From Streptomyces sp. SID8374 (lineage in GTDB: Bacteria; Actinomycetota; Actinomycetes; Streptomycetales; Streptomycetaceae), in assembly GCF_009865135.1 (NCBI RefSeq), contig NZ_WWGH01000002.1, positions 310,001 to 374,000 on the forward strand: 64,000 bases of DNA. Reading direction: 5' to 3'. The position numbers and the translations under genes are program-made. The notes beneath the pieces are model-generated. The model worked only from the letters and a program-made list of their open reading frames with translations, searched no databases and was not told the origin of the DNA. Positions 52,218 to 60,936 of the stretch are shown piece by piece (the first letter of the stretch is position 1; each line of letters starts with the position of its first letter).

Positions 52218-52262
52218 GCGGGTCCGCCCGGCCACAGCAACCAGGTGGCCGGGCGGACCCGC
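52218..52262 (+). terminator. Perfect 18-bp intercistronic hairpin after the binding-protein gene
   Basis: Arms 52218-52235 and 52245-52262 are exact inverted repeats with a 9-base loop, starting 11 bases after the stop. Its position between the binding-protein and permease genes suggests partial termination or 3'-end stabilisation. Confidence 0.8.
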
Positions 52263-52292
52263 ATCGACGCACGTGAGAAAGGGGCATGCGGG

Positions 52293-53297
52293 GTGCTGCG
52301 ACTCGTCGTAAGAAGACTTCTCCAGCTCATTCCCACCCTGCTCGGCCTGTCGGTCCTGCTGTTCCTCTGGCTGAACCGACTGCCCGGCGGACCCGCCTCA
52401 GCGATCCTGGGCGAGCGGGCCACCGAAGCCGAAGTGGCGAGAATCAACCGTGCACTCGGGCTGGATGAGCCGGTGCACGTCCAATACTGGCGCTTCCTCA
52501 AGCGCATCTTCGAGCTGGACCTCGGAACCTCCACCCAGACCGGGCAGCCGGTGTGGGACGAATTCGCCCTGCGCTTCCCGGCCACCGTGGAGCTCAGCGT
52601 CGCCGCGATCCTGATCGCCGTGGTCGTGGGCATCCCGATGGGCTATCTGGCGGCCAAGCACCGCGGCGGCTGGCTGGACGTCGCGTCCGTCTCCGGATCG
52701 CTGCTCGGCATCTGCATCCCGGTCTTCTTCCTGGCCATGCTGCTGCGCGGGATCTTCTCCGTCCAGCTGGGCTGGTTCCCGAGCCAGGGCAGGCTCACCA
52801 CCGGGCTCAACGCCACCGACATCACCGGATTCTCCGTCCTGGACGGGTTGTTGACCGGTGAGTTCGACGCGAGCTGGGACGCGGTCATGCACCTGATCCT
52901 GCCCGCCGTCGCACTGGCCTCGATCCCGCTCGCCGTCATCGTCCGGATGACCCGCGCCAGCGTCCTGGAGGTGCTCGGCGAGGACTACATCCGCACCGCC
53001 GAGTCCAAGGGCCTGGACAAGCGCGTCGTCCGCGGACGCCATGTGCTGCGCAACGCGCTGCTGCCGGTGATCACCGCGGTCGGCCTGCTGACCGGCAGCC
53101 TGCTCTCCGGTGCGGTGCTCACCGAGTCCGTCTTCGACTTCGGCGGCATCGGCTCGTTCATCCGTACCGCGATCGACGGCCGCGACTACCCGGTCCTCGT
53201 CGGGTTCATTCTCTTCATCGCGATGGTGTACGTGCTCATCAACCTCCTGGTCGACCTCGCGTACAGCATCATCGACCCGAGAGTGCGGGTGCACTGA
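52293..53297 (+). CDS. Peptide ABC transporter permease, DppB type
   Basis: The 334-aa protein has about six TM helices beginning LLQLIPTLLGLSVLLFLWLN with the family motif RLPGGP. The EAA loop is present (YIRTAESKGLDKRVVRGRHV). GTG 52293 follows GAAAGGGG at good spacing. It pairs with the next permease to form the membrane channel. Confidence 0.94.
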   Translation: MLRLVVRRLLQLIPTLLGLSVLLFLWLNRLPGGPASAILGERATEAEVARINRALGLDEPVHVQYWRFLKRIFELDLGTSTQTGQPVWDEFALRFPATVELSVAAILIAVVVGIPMGYLAAKHRGGWLDVASVSGSLLGICIPVFFLAMLLRGIFSVQLGWFPSQGRLTTGLNATDITGFSVLDGLLTGEFDASWDAVMHLILPAVALASIPLAVIVRMTRASVLEVLGEDYIRTAESKGLDKRVVRGRHVLRNALLPVITAVGLLTGSLLSGAVLTESVFDFGGIGSFIRTAIDGRDYPVLVGFILFIAMVYVLINLLVDLAYSIIDPRVRVH

Positions 53298-53298
53298 C

Positions 53299-54261
53299 GT
53301 GACGATCATGACCAACAAGGCAGACAAGATCGACCGTCTCGCCGAGCTGACCCAGAGCTCCGAGTCCGTCGCGGGCACCAGCCTGTGGCGCGAGGCGTTC
53401 CGCCGGATGCGCTCCAGCAAGATGGCGATCATCGGAGCGGCGATCATCGCGGCGTTCATCCTCGTCGCCATCGTCGGGCCGATGCTCGCCCCGCACGGCC
53501 CCACCGCGCAGAACTGGCGCAGCGAGGTCTTCCCCAACCAGGGCAAGTTCGTCGGCATGCGCGGCGAGAACTGGTTCGGCCTGGACCACCTGGGCCGCGA
53601 CATGTTCTCCCGCTGGCTCGTCGGGGCCCGGCAGACCCTCCTCGTCGGTGTGGTCTCCATGCTCATCGGCCTGATCATCGGCGCCGCGGTCGGCATCCTC
53701 TCCGGCGCCGCCGCCACCCTCGGCGGGAAGATCGGCCAGCGCATCGACACCGTCGTCATGCGGTTCACCGACATCATGCTGTCGCTGCCGTCCCTGCTGC
53801 TGGCCGTCTCCATCGCCGCGGTGCTCGGCCAGTCGCTGACCACCGTGATGATCGCCGTCGGTGTCGTCCAGATCCCCATCTTCGCCCGCCTGCTGCGCGG
53901 TTCGATGCTGGTCCAGGGCGGCGCGGACTATGTGCTCGCCGCGAAGGCGGTCGGCATCCGGCGCAAGCGGATCGTGCTGACGCAGATCCTGCCGAACTCG
54001 CTGAGCCCGGTGATCGTCCAGGCGACGCTGAGCCTGGCCACCGCGATCATCGAGGCGGCGGCCCTGTCCTACCTGGGGCTCGGCAACCCCGACCCGGCCG
54101 TTCCCGAGTGGGGCGTGATGCTCTCGCAGGCACAGCGCTTCTTCGACAACGAGCCGATGATGGCCGCCTATCCGGCCATCGGGATCATCATCACGGCGCT
54201 CGGCTTCACCCTGCTCGGCGAGTCCATGCGTGAAGCCCTCGACCCGAAGCTGCGAGGCTGA
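53299..54261 (+). CDS. Peptide ABC transporter permease, DppC type
   Basis: The 320-aa protein has the DppC N-terminal pattern (WREAFRRMRSSKMAIIGAAI), the periplasmic HWFGTD-like GENWFGLDHLGRDMFSR and the EAA loop (YVLAAKAVGIRRKRIVLTQI). It starts 1 base after the DppB-type stop (GTG 53299). An ATG at 53308 is an alternative start. Confidence 0.94.
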   Translation: MTIMTNKADKIDRLAELTQSSESVAGTSLWREAFRRMRSSKMAIIGAAIIAAFILVAIVGPMLAPHGPTAQNWRSEVFPNQGKFVGMRGENWFGLDHLGRDMFSRWLVGARQTLLVGVVSMLIGLIIGAAVGILSGAAATLGGKIGQRIDTVVMRFTDIMLSLPSLLLAVSIAAVLGQSLTTVMIAVGVVQIPIFARLLRGSMLVQGGADYVLAAKAVGIRRKRIVLTQILPNSLSPVIVQATLSLATAIIEAAALSYLGLGNPDPAVPEWGVMLSQAQRFFDNEPMMAAYPAIGIIITALGFTLLGESMREALDPKLRG

Positions 54262-54267
54262 AGTCCT

Positions 54268-55260
54268 ATGCCACTGCTCTCAGTTGAAGAACTCAGCGTC
54301 ACCTTCACCGCGCGCGGCCGCAAGGACGCCACGGCCGTGGACGGCGTCTCCTTCGACGTCGACCAGGGCCAGGTCGTCGGCCTGGTGGGCGAGTCGGGGT
54401 GCGGCAAGTCCGTCACCTCGCTCGCCCTGATGGGGCTGCTGCCCCGCAAGGGTGTACGGATCGGCGGACGGGCCGAGTTCGACGGCCAGAACCTGCTGGG
54501 CATCAGCGAGCGCAAGCTGCGCGACATGCGCGGCAGTCAGCTGGCGATGATCTTCCAGGACCCGCTCTCCTCGCTGAACCCGGTCGTCCCCATCGGCATC
54601 CAGGTCACCGAGATCCTCCAGCGCCACCGCGGCCTCAAGGGCGAGAAGGCCCGCAAGGAAGCGGCGTCGCTCCTGGACCGGGTCGGCATCCCCGACCCGG
54701 ACCGGCGGCTCAAGGAGTACCCGCACCAGCTCTCCGGCGGTATGCGCCAGCGTGCGCTGATCGCCATGGCGGTGGCCTGCGCGCCCCGCCTGCTGATCGC
54801 CGACGAGCCGACCACGGCACTGGACGTCACCATCCAGGCGCAGATCCTGGAGCTGCTCAAGGAGCTGGTCGACCAGGAGGGCACCGCCCTGCTGATGATC
54901 ACCCACGACCTCGGTGTGGTGGCCGGGCTCTGCGACGAGGTCAACGTCCTCTACGCGGGCCGGGCGGTGGAATCGGCGGGCCGCCGCGAGCTGTTCGCCC
55001 ACCCCACCCACCCGTACGCGCACGGGCTGCTCGGCTCCATCCCGCGCCTGGACGCCCCGCGCGGCGAGCCGCTCAACCCGATCCGCGGCTCCATCAACGA
55101 CAAGATCGCCTGGGCCGACGGCTGCGCCTTCGCACCCCGTTGCGACCACTACACGATGGAGTGCCTCACCGGCACCCCCGAACTGACCGAACCACGCGCC
55201 GCCGGACACCAGGTGCGCTGCGTCAACCCGGTCCTGCCCAAGGCGGAGGTCCCGGCATGA
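54268..55260 (+). CDS. Peptide ABC transporter ATP-binding protein, DppD type
   Basis: The 330-aa ATPase has Walker A GESGCGKS, signature LSGGMRQRALIAMA, Walker B LLIADEPTTALD and the C-terminal oligopeptide-family Cys motif (CAFAPRCDHYTMEC) that may bind iron-sulfur. It overlaps the next ATPase gene by 4 bp (ATGA). Confidence 0.95.
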   Translation: MPLLSVEELSVTFTARGRKDATAVDGVSFDVDQGQVVGLVGESGCGKSVTSLALMGLLPRKGVRIGGRAEFDGQNLLGISERKLRDMRGSQLAMIFQDPLSSLNPVVPIGIQVTEILQRHRGLKGEKARKEAASLLDRVGIPDPDRRLKEYPHQLSGGMRQRALIAMAVACAPRLLIADEPTTALDVTIQAQILELLKELVDQEGTALLMITHDLGVVAGLCDEVNVLYAGRAVESAGRRELFAHPTHPYAHGLLGSIPRLDAPRGEPLNPIRGSINDKIAWADGCAFAPRCDHYTMECLTGTPELTEPRAAGHQVRCVNPVLPKAEVPA

Positions 55261-56510
55261 GCCTGCTCGAACTGGACGGCGTCAAAGTTCACTTCCCGGT
55301 CAAGAAGGGCCTCTTCTTCGACCGTACGGTGGGCCATGTCTACGCCGTCGACGGCGTCTCGCTCAGCGTGGAGGCGGGCCAGACGTACGGCCTGGTCGGC
55401 GAGTCCGGGTGCGGCAAGACGACGCTCGGCCGCGCGGTGCTGCGGCTGAACGACATCACCGACGGGGCGGTCGTCTTCGACGGCACCGACCTCGCCAAGC
55501 TGCCCTCGGAGGAGATGCGGTCCTTCCGCCGCCGCCTCCAGATGGTCTTCCAGGACCCGCTGGGCAGCCTCAACCCCCGGCAGAACATCGAGTCGATCCT
55601 CGCCGAGGGCATGGCCGCCCACAACATCGGCAAGGACCAGGCCGAGCGCCGCGAGAAGATCAAGGCGATCCTCGCCAAGGTCGGCCTGCCGTCCAACGCG
55701 ATGTCCCGCTACCCGCACGAGTTCTCCGGCGGCCAGCGCCAGCGCATCGGCATCGCCCGCGCGCTGGTCCTGGAGCCGGACGTGATCATCTGCGACGAGC
55801 CGGTCTCCGCGCTGGACGTCTCGGTGCAGGCGCAGGTCATCAACCTGCTGGAGGAGCTCCAGGAGTCCCTCGGCCTGACCTACCTGGTCATCGCCCACGA
55901 CCTCGCCGTGGTCCGGCACATCTCGGACGTCATCGGGGTGATGTACCTGGGCGGCCTGGTCGAGGAGGCGCCGAGCGACGCGCTGTACGCGGGGCCCCGG
56001 CACCCGTACACCAAGGCGCTGATGTCGGCCGTCCCCGTGCCGGACCCGGAGGTCGAGGACCGCCGCGAGCGCATCCTGCTCCACGGCGACCTGCCCTCCC
56101 CGGCCAACCCGCCGGCCGGCTGCCGCTTCCACACCCGCTGCCCGTGGGTGCAGGAGACCAAGTGCGCCACGGAGCGCCCGCCGCTGCTGGACACCGGCGA
56201 CGGGCACAAGGTGGCCTGCCACTTCACGGCCGAGATCGAGGCCGGGACGGTGAAGCAGACCCTGGCCACCGGGATCGAGGCCGTCATCTCCACGGAGGCG
56301 GTGGCGACCGAGGCGGTGGAGGTGTCGGAGGGGGAGCCCGCCGAGGAGCCCGAGGCCGCGGGGACTCCCGAGACCGCGGGGACTCCCGAGACCGTCGGGA
56401 CTTCACGGGCCGACGCGGCCGTGAAGACCGCCGCCGAGCTGCCCGCGAGCGTGCCGGGCCAGGCCGACGCATCCGACTCCGTACCGGCGGAGGGCGGAGC
56501 CAAGGAGTAG
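55257..56510 (+). CDS. Peptide ABC transporter ATP-binding protein, DppF type, with C-terminal repeat tail
   Basis: The 417-aa ATPase has Walker A GESGCGKTTLGRA, signature FSGGQRQRIGIARAL, Walker B VIICDEPVSALD and the Cys motif CRFHTRCPWVQETKCATERP. About 85 extra residues follow the usual end. They are acidic and Ala/Glu/Thr-rich, including GTPETAGTPETVGTS, encoded by an 18-bp direct repeat near 56360-56400. The tail is absent from typical DppF proteins and may be a lineage-specific extension. It ends the operon. Confidence 0.93.
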   Translation: MSLLELDGVKVHFPVKKGLFFDRTVGHVYAVDGVSLSVEAGQTYGLVGESGCGKTTLGRAVLRLNDITDGAVVFDGTDLAKLPSEEMRSFRRRLQMVFQDPLGSLNPRQNIESILAEGMAAHNIGKDQAERREKIKAILAKVGLPSNAMSRYPHEFSGGQRQRIGIARALVLEPDVIICDEPVSALDVSVQAQVINLLEELQESLGLTYLVIAHDLAVVRHISDVIGVMYLGGLVEEAPSDALYAGPRHPYTKALMSAVPVPDPEVEDRRERILLHGDLPSPANPPAGCRFHTRCPWVQETKCATERPPLLDTGDGHKVACHFTAEIEAGTVKQTLATGIEAVISTEAVATEAVEVSEGEPAEEPEAAGTPETAGTPETVGTSRADAAVKTAAELPASVPGQADASDSVPAEGGAKE

Positions 56511-56528
56511 GACCGGCACAATTGCCCG

Positions 56529-57188
56529 GTGCTCCTCGAACTGTTCACGCCCTCCGTCCAGCATGCACTCGACCTCGTCGGGATCTTCGTCTTCGCGATC
56601 TCGGGTGCCCTGCTCGCCGTACGCAAGAACTTCGATGTCTTCGGCATCGCGGTCCTCGCCGAGGTGACAGCGCTGGGCGGAGGGCTGTTCCGTGACGTGA
56701 TGATCGGCGCGATCCCGCCCGCCGCCTTCACCGACCTCGGCTACTTCATCACCCCGCTCTTCGCCGCCGGGCTCGTCTTCTTCCTCCATCCGCACGTGGA
56801 GCGCATCCAGGTCGGCGTCAACGTCTTCGACGCGGCGGGGCTCGGCCTGTTCTGTGTGACCGGCACGGTCAAGGCGTACGAGTACGGCCTCGGGCTGACC
56901 GCCTCGGCGGCGCTCGGGCTGGCCACCGCGGTCGGCGGCGGTGTGCTGCGGGACGTACTGGCCAACGAGGTGCCCTCGCTGCTGCGCTGGGACCGGGACC
57001 TGTACGCGGTGCCCGCGATCGTGGGCGCCACCATGGTCGTCCTGTGCATCCGCTTCGACACCCTCAACGCCTTCACCAGCGGGATGGCGGTCATCGCCGC
57101 GTTCACCCTGCGGCTGCTGGCGCTGCGCTTCCACTGGCGGGCGCCGCGCGCGTACAACCGTTCCTCGGCGCGGGCCGAGGAGGCCTAG
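56529..57188 (+). CDS. TRIC/UPF0126-family cation channel-like membrane protein
   Basis: The 219-aa protein has about six to seven TM segments in two homologous halves. Each has the Gly-rich motif followed by Arg-Asp: GGGLFRDVMIGAIPP and GGGVLRDVLANEVPS. These repeats are typical of the YicG/TRIC family of trimeric cation channels. GTG 56529 has no clear ribosome site. A CACAAT element 6 bases upstream could make the transcript leaderless. Confidence 0.88.
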   Translation: MLLELFTPSVQHALDLVGIFVFAISGALLAVRKNFDVFGIAVLAEVTALGGGLFRDVMIGAIPPAAFTDLGYFITPLFAAGLVFFLHPHVERIQVGVNVFDAAGLGLFCVTGTVKAYEYGLGLTASAALGLATAVGGGVLRDVLANEVPSLLRWDRDLYAVPAIVGATMVVLCIRFDTLNAFTSGMAVIAAFTLRLLALRFHWRAPRAYNRSSARAEEA

Positions 57189-57250
57189 GACCGCAGAAGG
57201 GAATCCAAAAAGCTACCGCTCAGTAATGCAGTCCATGTACCGTGCATGCC

Positions 57251-58123
57251 ATGGCACAGGCAGCGACAGAGGCGGCGGCGCAGACCGCCCGCGCAACCAT
57301 CGGCGACAGCGAGTTCGACCGCGACACCGCGGTCACCCTGCGCGAGGAAGGCGTCTACGACGCCGAACTCTCCGCGGGTTGGACCATCATCCACGCCGTC
57401 AACGGCGGCTACCTGCTGGCCCTCCTCGGCCGCGCGCTCGGCGAGGCGCTGCCGCACTCCGACCCGTTCTCGGTCTCCGCGCACTACCTCACCGCCTCGG
57501 TCCCCGGCCCCGCGGTGATCCGGACCCAGACCGTCCGCACCGGCCGCACCCTCTCCACCGGCCAGGCGTCGCTCTTCCAGTACGCCGACGACGGCAGCGA
57601 GATCGAACGCATCCGGGTCCTCGCCACCTACGGCGACCTGGACGCGCTCCCCGACGACGTACGCACCACCGCCCTGCCGCCCGCCATGCCCGACCGGGAC
57701 CACTGCCTCGGCCCGAGCGACGGCGCGCCCAGGATCCCCGGCAGCTCCGCCATCACCGAGCGCCTCGACGTCAAGCTGGACCCGGCGACCGTCGGCTGGG
57801 CCGTCGGCGCCCCGTCCGGCAAGGGCGAGATGCGCGGCTGGTTCGGCCTCGCGGACGGCCGCGACCCCGACCCGCTCTCCCTGCTGCTCACCGTGGACGC
57901 CCTGCCGCCGACCTCCTTCGAGCTGGGCCTCACCGGCTGGACCCCCACCGTGGAGCTCACCACCCACATCCGCTGCCGCCCCGCGCCGGGCCCGCTGCGC
58001 GTCTCCATCACCACCCGCAACCTCGCGGGCGGCTTCCTGGAGGAGGACGCCGAGGTCTGGGACAGCGCCGACCGCCTCGTCGCCCAGTCCCGCCAGCTGG
58101 CGAAGGCCCCGCGCACCAAGTAG
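57251..58123 (+). CDS. Acyl-CoA thioesterase-like double hot-dog protein
   Basis: The 290-aa protein has two hot-dog repeats of the thioesterase-superfamily (4HBT_3) type. The first contains GWTIIHAVNGGYLLALLGRALGEALPHSDPFS in consecutive segments with SAHYLTASVPGPAVIR. The second includes SLLLTVDALPPTSFELGLTG and VELTTHIRCRPAPGPLRV. It should hydrolyse acyl-CoA thioesters. ATG 57251 is preferred over GTG 57242. TACCGT lies 7 bases upstream, consistent with leaderless transcription. It is convergent with the TetR gene. Confidence 0.85.
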   Translation: MAQAATEAAAQTARATIGDSEFDRDTAVTLREEGVYDAELSAGWTIIHAVNGGYLLALLGRALGEALPHSDPFSVSAHYLTASVPGPAVIRTQTVRTGRTLSTGQASLFQYADDGSEIERIRVLATYGDLDALPDDVRTTALPPAMPDRDHCLGPSDGAPRIPGSSAITERLDVKLDPATVGWAVGAPSGKGEMRGWFGLADGRDPDPLSLLLTVDALPPTSFELGLTGWTPTVELTTHIRCRPAPGPLRVSITTRNLAGGFLEEDAEVWDSADRLVAQSRQLAKAPRTK

Positions 58124-58160
58124 GGCCGCGTGCACGCCCGGTGAGGCGTGCGAGCGCGCC

Positions 58161-58192
58161 GAGCCGTTCCCGTGCGCGTACGGGAACGGCTC
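58161..58192. terminator. Bidirectional 13-bp perfect hairpin between convergent genes
   Basis: Arms 58161-58173 and 58180-58192 are exact inverted repeats with a 6-base loop. It lies between the thioesterase and TetR stops and can serve both. Confidence 0.85.
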
Positions 58193-58224
58193 CTGCCCGT
58201 CCGGTGCGCGTACGGGAACGGCTC
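58172..58224. repeat. 21-bp direct repeat of the terminator arm
   Basis: The 21-base unit at 58172-58192 (begins GTGCGCGTACGGG) recurs exactly at 58204-58224. The second copy overlaps the stop codon of the TetR gene. Confidence 0.9.
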
Positions 58225-58858
58225 ATTCCCGGGCTGGTGCCTCGTCCAGCCAGTGGGCGCGGCCGATGGACACCAGCCGCAGCCGCCGCCGGGCCTGCCG
58301 GACCACGGCCCGCTCGTTCCCGGGGCCCGCGTCCAGCAGCGCCGACGCGGTCATGACCATGTGGTCCACGTAGAACCCGCCCAGCATCAGCAGGTCCTCC
58401 TCGCTCCACCCGGCCGACCCCGGCTCCCGGCCGAGCGCGTACGCCACCTCCTCCGCGAAGCGGAACAGCTGCGCCGCGATGGCCTCGCGCACCGGGCCCA
58501 CCCCGCCGTGCTGCTCCCGGGCGATGAACCGGAAGTGCGCGGGCTGCGCGCCGACGTGCCGCGCTATCACCTCCACGCTGCGGTCCAGCCGCTCCTCGCT
58601 GTCGCCCGTCTCCGCGAGCACCGCCGCGATCAGCCCGTGCAGGCTGCCCAGCGTCTCCTCCACCAGGGCCACCCCGAGCGCGGCGGTGTCCTCGAAGTGC
58701 CGGTAGAAGGCGGTGGGGGTGACCCCGGCCGCCCGCGTCACCTCGCGTAGCCCCAGGCTGCTCAGGCTCTGGTGCTCCAGCAGCAGGAGCGCGGCGTCCA
58801 GCAGGGCCTGGCGGGTCTTCAGCTTCTGGGTCTGGCGGATTCCGACGGTGTGACTCAT
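58223..58858 (-). CDS. TetR-family transcriptional regulator
   Basis: The 211-aa protein has an N-terminal TetR helix-turn-helix (RQALLDAALLLLEHQSLSS, LREVTRAAGVTPTAFYRHF) and a helical ligand-binding C-terminus. It is annotated here as a likely repressor of an unknown target; the divergent small membrane protein gene is the nearest candidate. ATG 58858 is the only sensible start, and a TTGACT/TACTGA pair lies upstream. Confidence 0.92.
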   Translation of the reverse strand: MSHTVGIRQTQKLKTRQALLDAALLLLEHQSLSSLGLREVTRAAGVTPTAFYRHFEDTAALGVALVEETLGSLHGLIAAVLAETGDSEERLDRSVEVIARHVGAQPAHFRFIAREQHGGVGPVREAIAAQLFRFAEEVAYALGREPGSAGWSEEDLLMLGGFYVDHMVMTASALLDAGPGNERAVVRQARRRLRLVSIGRAHWLDEAPARE

Positions 58859-58863
58859 GCCAT

Positions 58864-58890
58864 TCAGTAAACAACCGTTCTCCGAGTCAA
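58864..58890 (-). promoter_or_regulatory. Putative promoter of the TetR gene
   Basis: On the minus strand TTGACT (complement of 58885-58890) and TACTGA (complement of 58864-58869) are 15 bases apart, slightly short. The -10-like box is 5 bases from the ATG, suggesting a near-leaderless transcript. Confidence 0.35.
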
Positions 58891-58980
58891 GGAAGGGGTC
58901 GGGGGTTTAGGCTGGCAAGTCAGTGAACACTCGTACTCTGAACGGCTTTCGTCCTTGTCGTCGCACAGAGAGGTTCCGCC

Positions 58981-59136
58981 GTGCTCGTCCTCGTCGCCGC
59001 GCTGCTGCTGCTGGGAATCGCCCTCGGGGCGGTGGCCCAGCTCCCGCTCCCGGTCTCCCTGGCCGCCGCGACCGTGATCGGCTGCTGGCTGCTGATCTTC
59101 GCCGCCCGTGAGCGCCGCGCACGCCGCACCCGCTGA
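58981..59136 (+). CDS. 51-aa small membrane protein
   Basis: The frame starts MLVLVAALLLLGIALGAVAQ and continues with a second hydrophobic stretch (LAAATVIGCWLLIFAARE) and a basic tail RRARRTR. GAGAGG precedes GTG 58981 by about 8 bases. It therefore appears to be a two-helix membrane protein. It is followed by a DUF4190 gene, so the two may form a small operon of membrane proteins. The function is unknown. Confidence 0.7.
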   Translation: MLVLVAALLLLGIALGAVAQLPLPVSLAAATVIGCWLLIFAARERRARRTR

Positions 59137-59238
59137 CCCGCGTCCACCCCGCCGTACGCGCACCAGCAGCAGCGTCCACCCGCGCACCCGCACCCGCCGA
59201 GCCTGCCGCACCCGGACCGATCCGAAGGAGCTCGCACC

Positions 59239-59604
59239 ATGACCCTCACCCTCATCGACCGAACCCGCCGTACGGACGACGCCACCGACCGGGGCGCGGC
59301 CCCCGAGGCGGCGGCCCCTGAGCCGGCCCCCGCCCAGGCCCCCGAAGCCGCTCCGCGCCGGGCCGCCGGCCGGGAGGCGGACGGGCTCGCCGTCGCCTCC
59401 TTCGTCCTCAGCCTCGTCGGCCTGCTGGCGTTCAACCTGCTGCTGGGCCCCACCGCGATCGTGATGGCGCTGCTCTCCCTGGCCCGTCGCACCCGCCGCC
59501 CCGGCCGCGCCTACCTCGGCCTCGCACTCGGTGTCGCCGACCTCGTCGTGCTGGCCGTCCTGGTCACCGTCAACGGCACGGTCGCCTGGAACTTCGGCGC
59601 CTGA
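59239..59604 (+). CDS. DUF4190-domain small membrane protein
   Basis: The 121-aa protein has a disordered Ala/Pro/Glu-rich N-terminus and two TM helices in a DUF4190 arrangement (GLAVASFVLSLVGLLAFNLL, then YLGLALGVADLVVLAVLVTV) joined by a basic loop. GAAGGAG precedes ATG 59239. DUF4190 proteins are common in actinobacteria and of unknown function. Confidence 0.85.
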   Translation: MTLTLIDRTRRTDDATDRGAAPEAAAPEPAPAQAPEAAPRRAAGREADGLAVASFVLSLVGLLAFNLLLGPTAIVMALLSLARRTRRPGRAYLGLALGVADLVVLAVLVTVNGTVAWNFGA

Positions 59605-59741
59605 CACGGGCACAGCCGAGCCGCTCACCCCGCTCCGGATCGGGCTCCGGACCGGGTTCCGGGCGGGTCCGCGCACCCCCGTGCGAGCGTGCGCGGCCAC
59701 CGCACCGTGACGCGCCCGCCATGCGCCCCGCCCCGGACTCG

Positions 59742-59747
59742 TAGAAT
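59742..59747 (+). promoter_or_regulatory. Putative -10 box of the cysteine desulfurase gene
   Basis: TAGAAT ends 10 bases before the ATG at 59758, with no Shine-Dalgarno between them, suggesting a leaderless or very short-leader transcript. No -35 consensus is evident. Confidence 0.4.
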
Positions 59748-59757
59748 CGGCCCCACC

Positions 59758-60927
59758 ATGGCCTACCTCGACCACGCCGCGACCACGCCGATGCTTCCCG
59801 AAGCGATCGAGGCGATGACCGCCCAGCTCTCCGTCACCGGCAACGCGTCCTCCCTGCACGCGGCCGGGCGCAGGGCCCGCCGCACCGTCGAGGAGTCCAG
59901 AGAAACCCTCGCCGACGCCCTCGGCGCACGCCCCAGCGAGGTGGTCCTCACCTCCGGCGGCACGGAGGCCGACAACCTCGCCGTCAAGGGCCTGTACTGG
60001 TCCCGCCGCGACGCCGATCCCCGCCGCACCCGGGTCCTCACCGGCCCCGTGGAGCACCACGCCGTCCTGGACGCCGTCGACTGGCTCGCCGAGCACGAGG
60101 GCGCGACCGTCGACCACCTCCCGGTCGACCGCTACGGCCGGGTCCACCCCGAGGACCTGCGCGAGGCGGTCCTCCGCAACCCCGACGACGTCGCGATGAT
60201 CACCGTGATGTGGGCCAACAACGAGATCGGCACGATCATGCCGGTACGGGAACTGGCCGCGGTCGCTGCCGAGTTCGGGATCCCGATGCACGCCGACGCG
60301 GTCCAGGCCTTCGGCCAGCTGGAGGTCGGCTTCGCCGCCTCCGGGCTGGCCGCGATGACGGTCAGCGGCCACAAGATCGGCGGCCCGTTCGGCATCGGCG
60401 CGCTGCTGCTGGGCCGCGACCACACCCCCGTACCCGTGCTGCACGGCGGCGGCCAGGAGCGGCATGTGCGCTCCGGCACCCTGGACGTGCCCGCCGTCGC
60501 CTCCTTCGCGGTCGCGGGACGGCTGGCCGCCGAGCGGCGCGAGCACTTCGCCCGGCGCGTCGGCGGACTGCGCGACGACCTGATCGCCGCCGTGCGCCAC
60601 GCCGTCCCGGACGCCGTCCTCGGCGGCGACCCGGACCCGGCCGGGCGGCTCCCGGCCAACGCCCACTTCAGCTTCCCCGGCTGCGAGGGTGACTCGCTCC
60701 TCCTCCTGCTGGACGCCCAGGGCATCGAGTGCTCCACCGGCTCCGCCTGCACCGCCGGGATCGCCCAGCCCAGCCACGTACTCCTGGCCACCGGCACCGA
60801 CCCGGACCTGGCCCGGGGCACCCTGCGCTTCTCGCTCGGCCACACCTCCACCGAGGAGGACGTCAAGGCGCTGGCCCAGGCGATCGGCCCGGCGGTGGAG
60901 CGGGCGCGGACGGCCGGGCTCAGCTGA
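59758..60927 (+). CDS. Cysteine desulfurase (NifS/IscS-like)
   Basis: The 389-aa PLP enzyme has the N-terminal AYLDHAATTPMLPEAI, the PLP-binding Lys in VSGHKIGGPFGIGALLLG and the catalytic Cys loop IECSTGSACTAGIAQPSHV. It releases sulfur from cysteine as persulfide for iron-sulfur and thio-cofactor synthesis. The nearby mnmA gene suggests it supplies sulfur for tRNA 2-thiouridine. ATG 59758 starts at the conserved N-terminus; an upstream in-frame start at 59689 is rejected. Confidence 0.94.
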   Translation: MAYLDHAATTPMLPEAIEAMTAQLSVTGNASSLHAAGRRARRTVEESRETLADALGARPSEVVLTSGGTEADNLAVKGLYWSRRDADPRRTRVLTGPVEHHAVLDAVDWLAEHEGATVDHLPVDRYGRVHPEDLREAVLRNPDDVAMITVMWANNEIGTIMPVRELAAVAAEFGIPMHADAVQAFGQLEVGFAASGLAAMTVSGHKIGGPFGIGALLLGRDHTPVPVLHGGGQERHVRSGTLDVPAVASFAVAGRLAAERREHFARRVGGLRDDLIAAVRHAVPDAVLGGDPDPAGRLPANAHFSFPGCEGDSLLLLLDAQGIECSTGSACTAGIAQPSHVLLATGTDPDLARGTLRFSLGHTSTEEDVKALAQAIGPAVERARTAGLS

Positions 60928-60936
60928 GAGGGGCCG

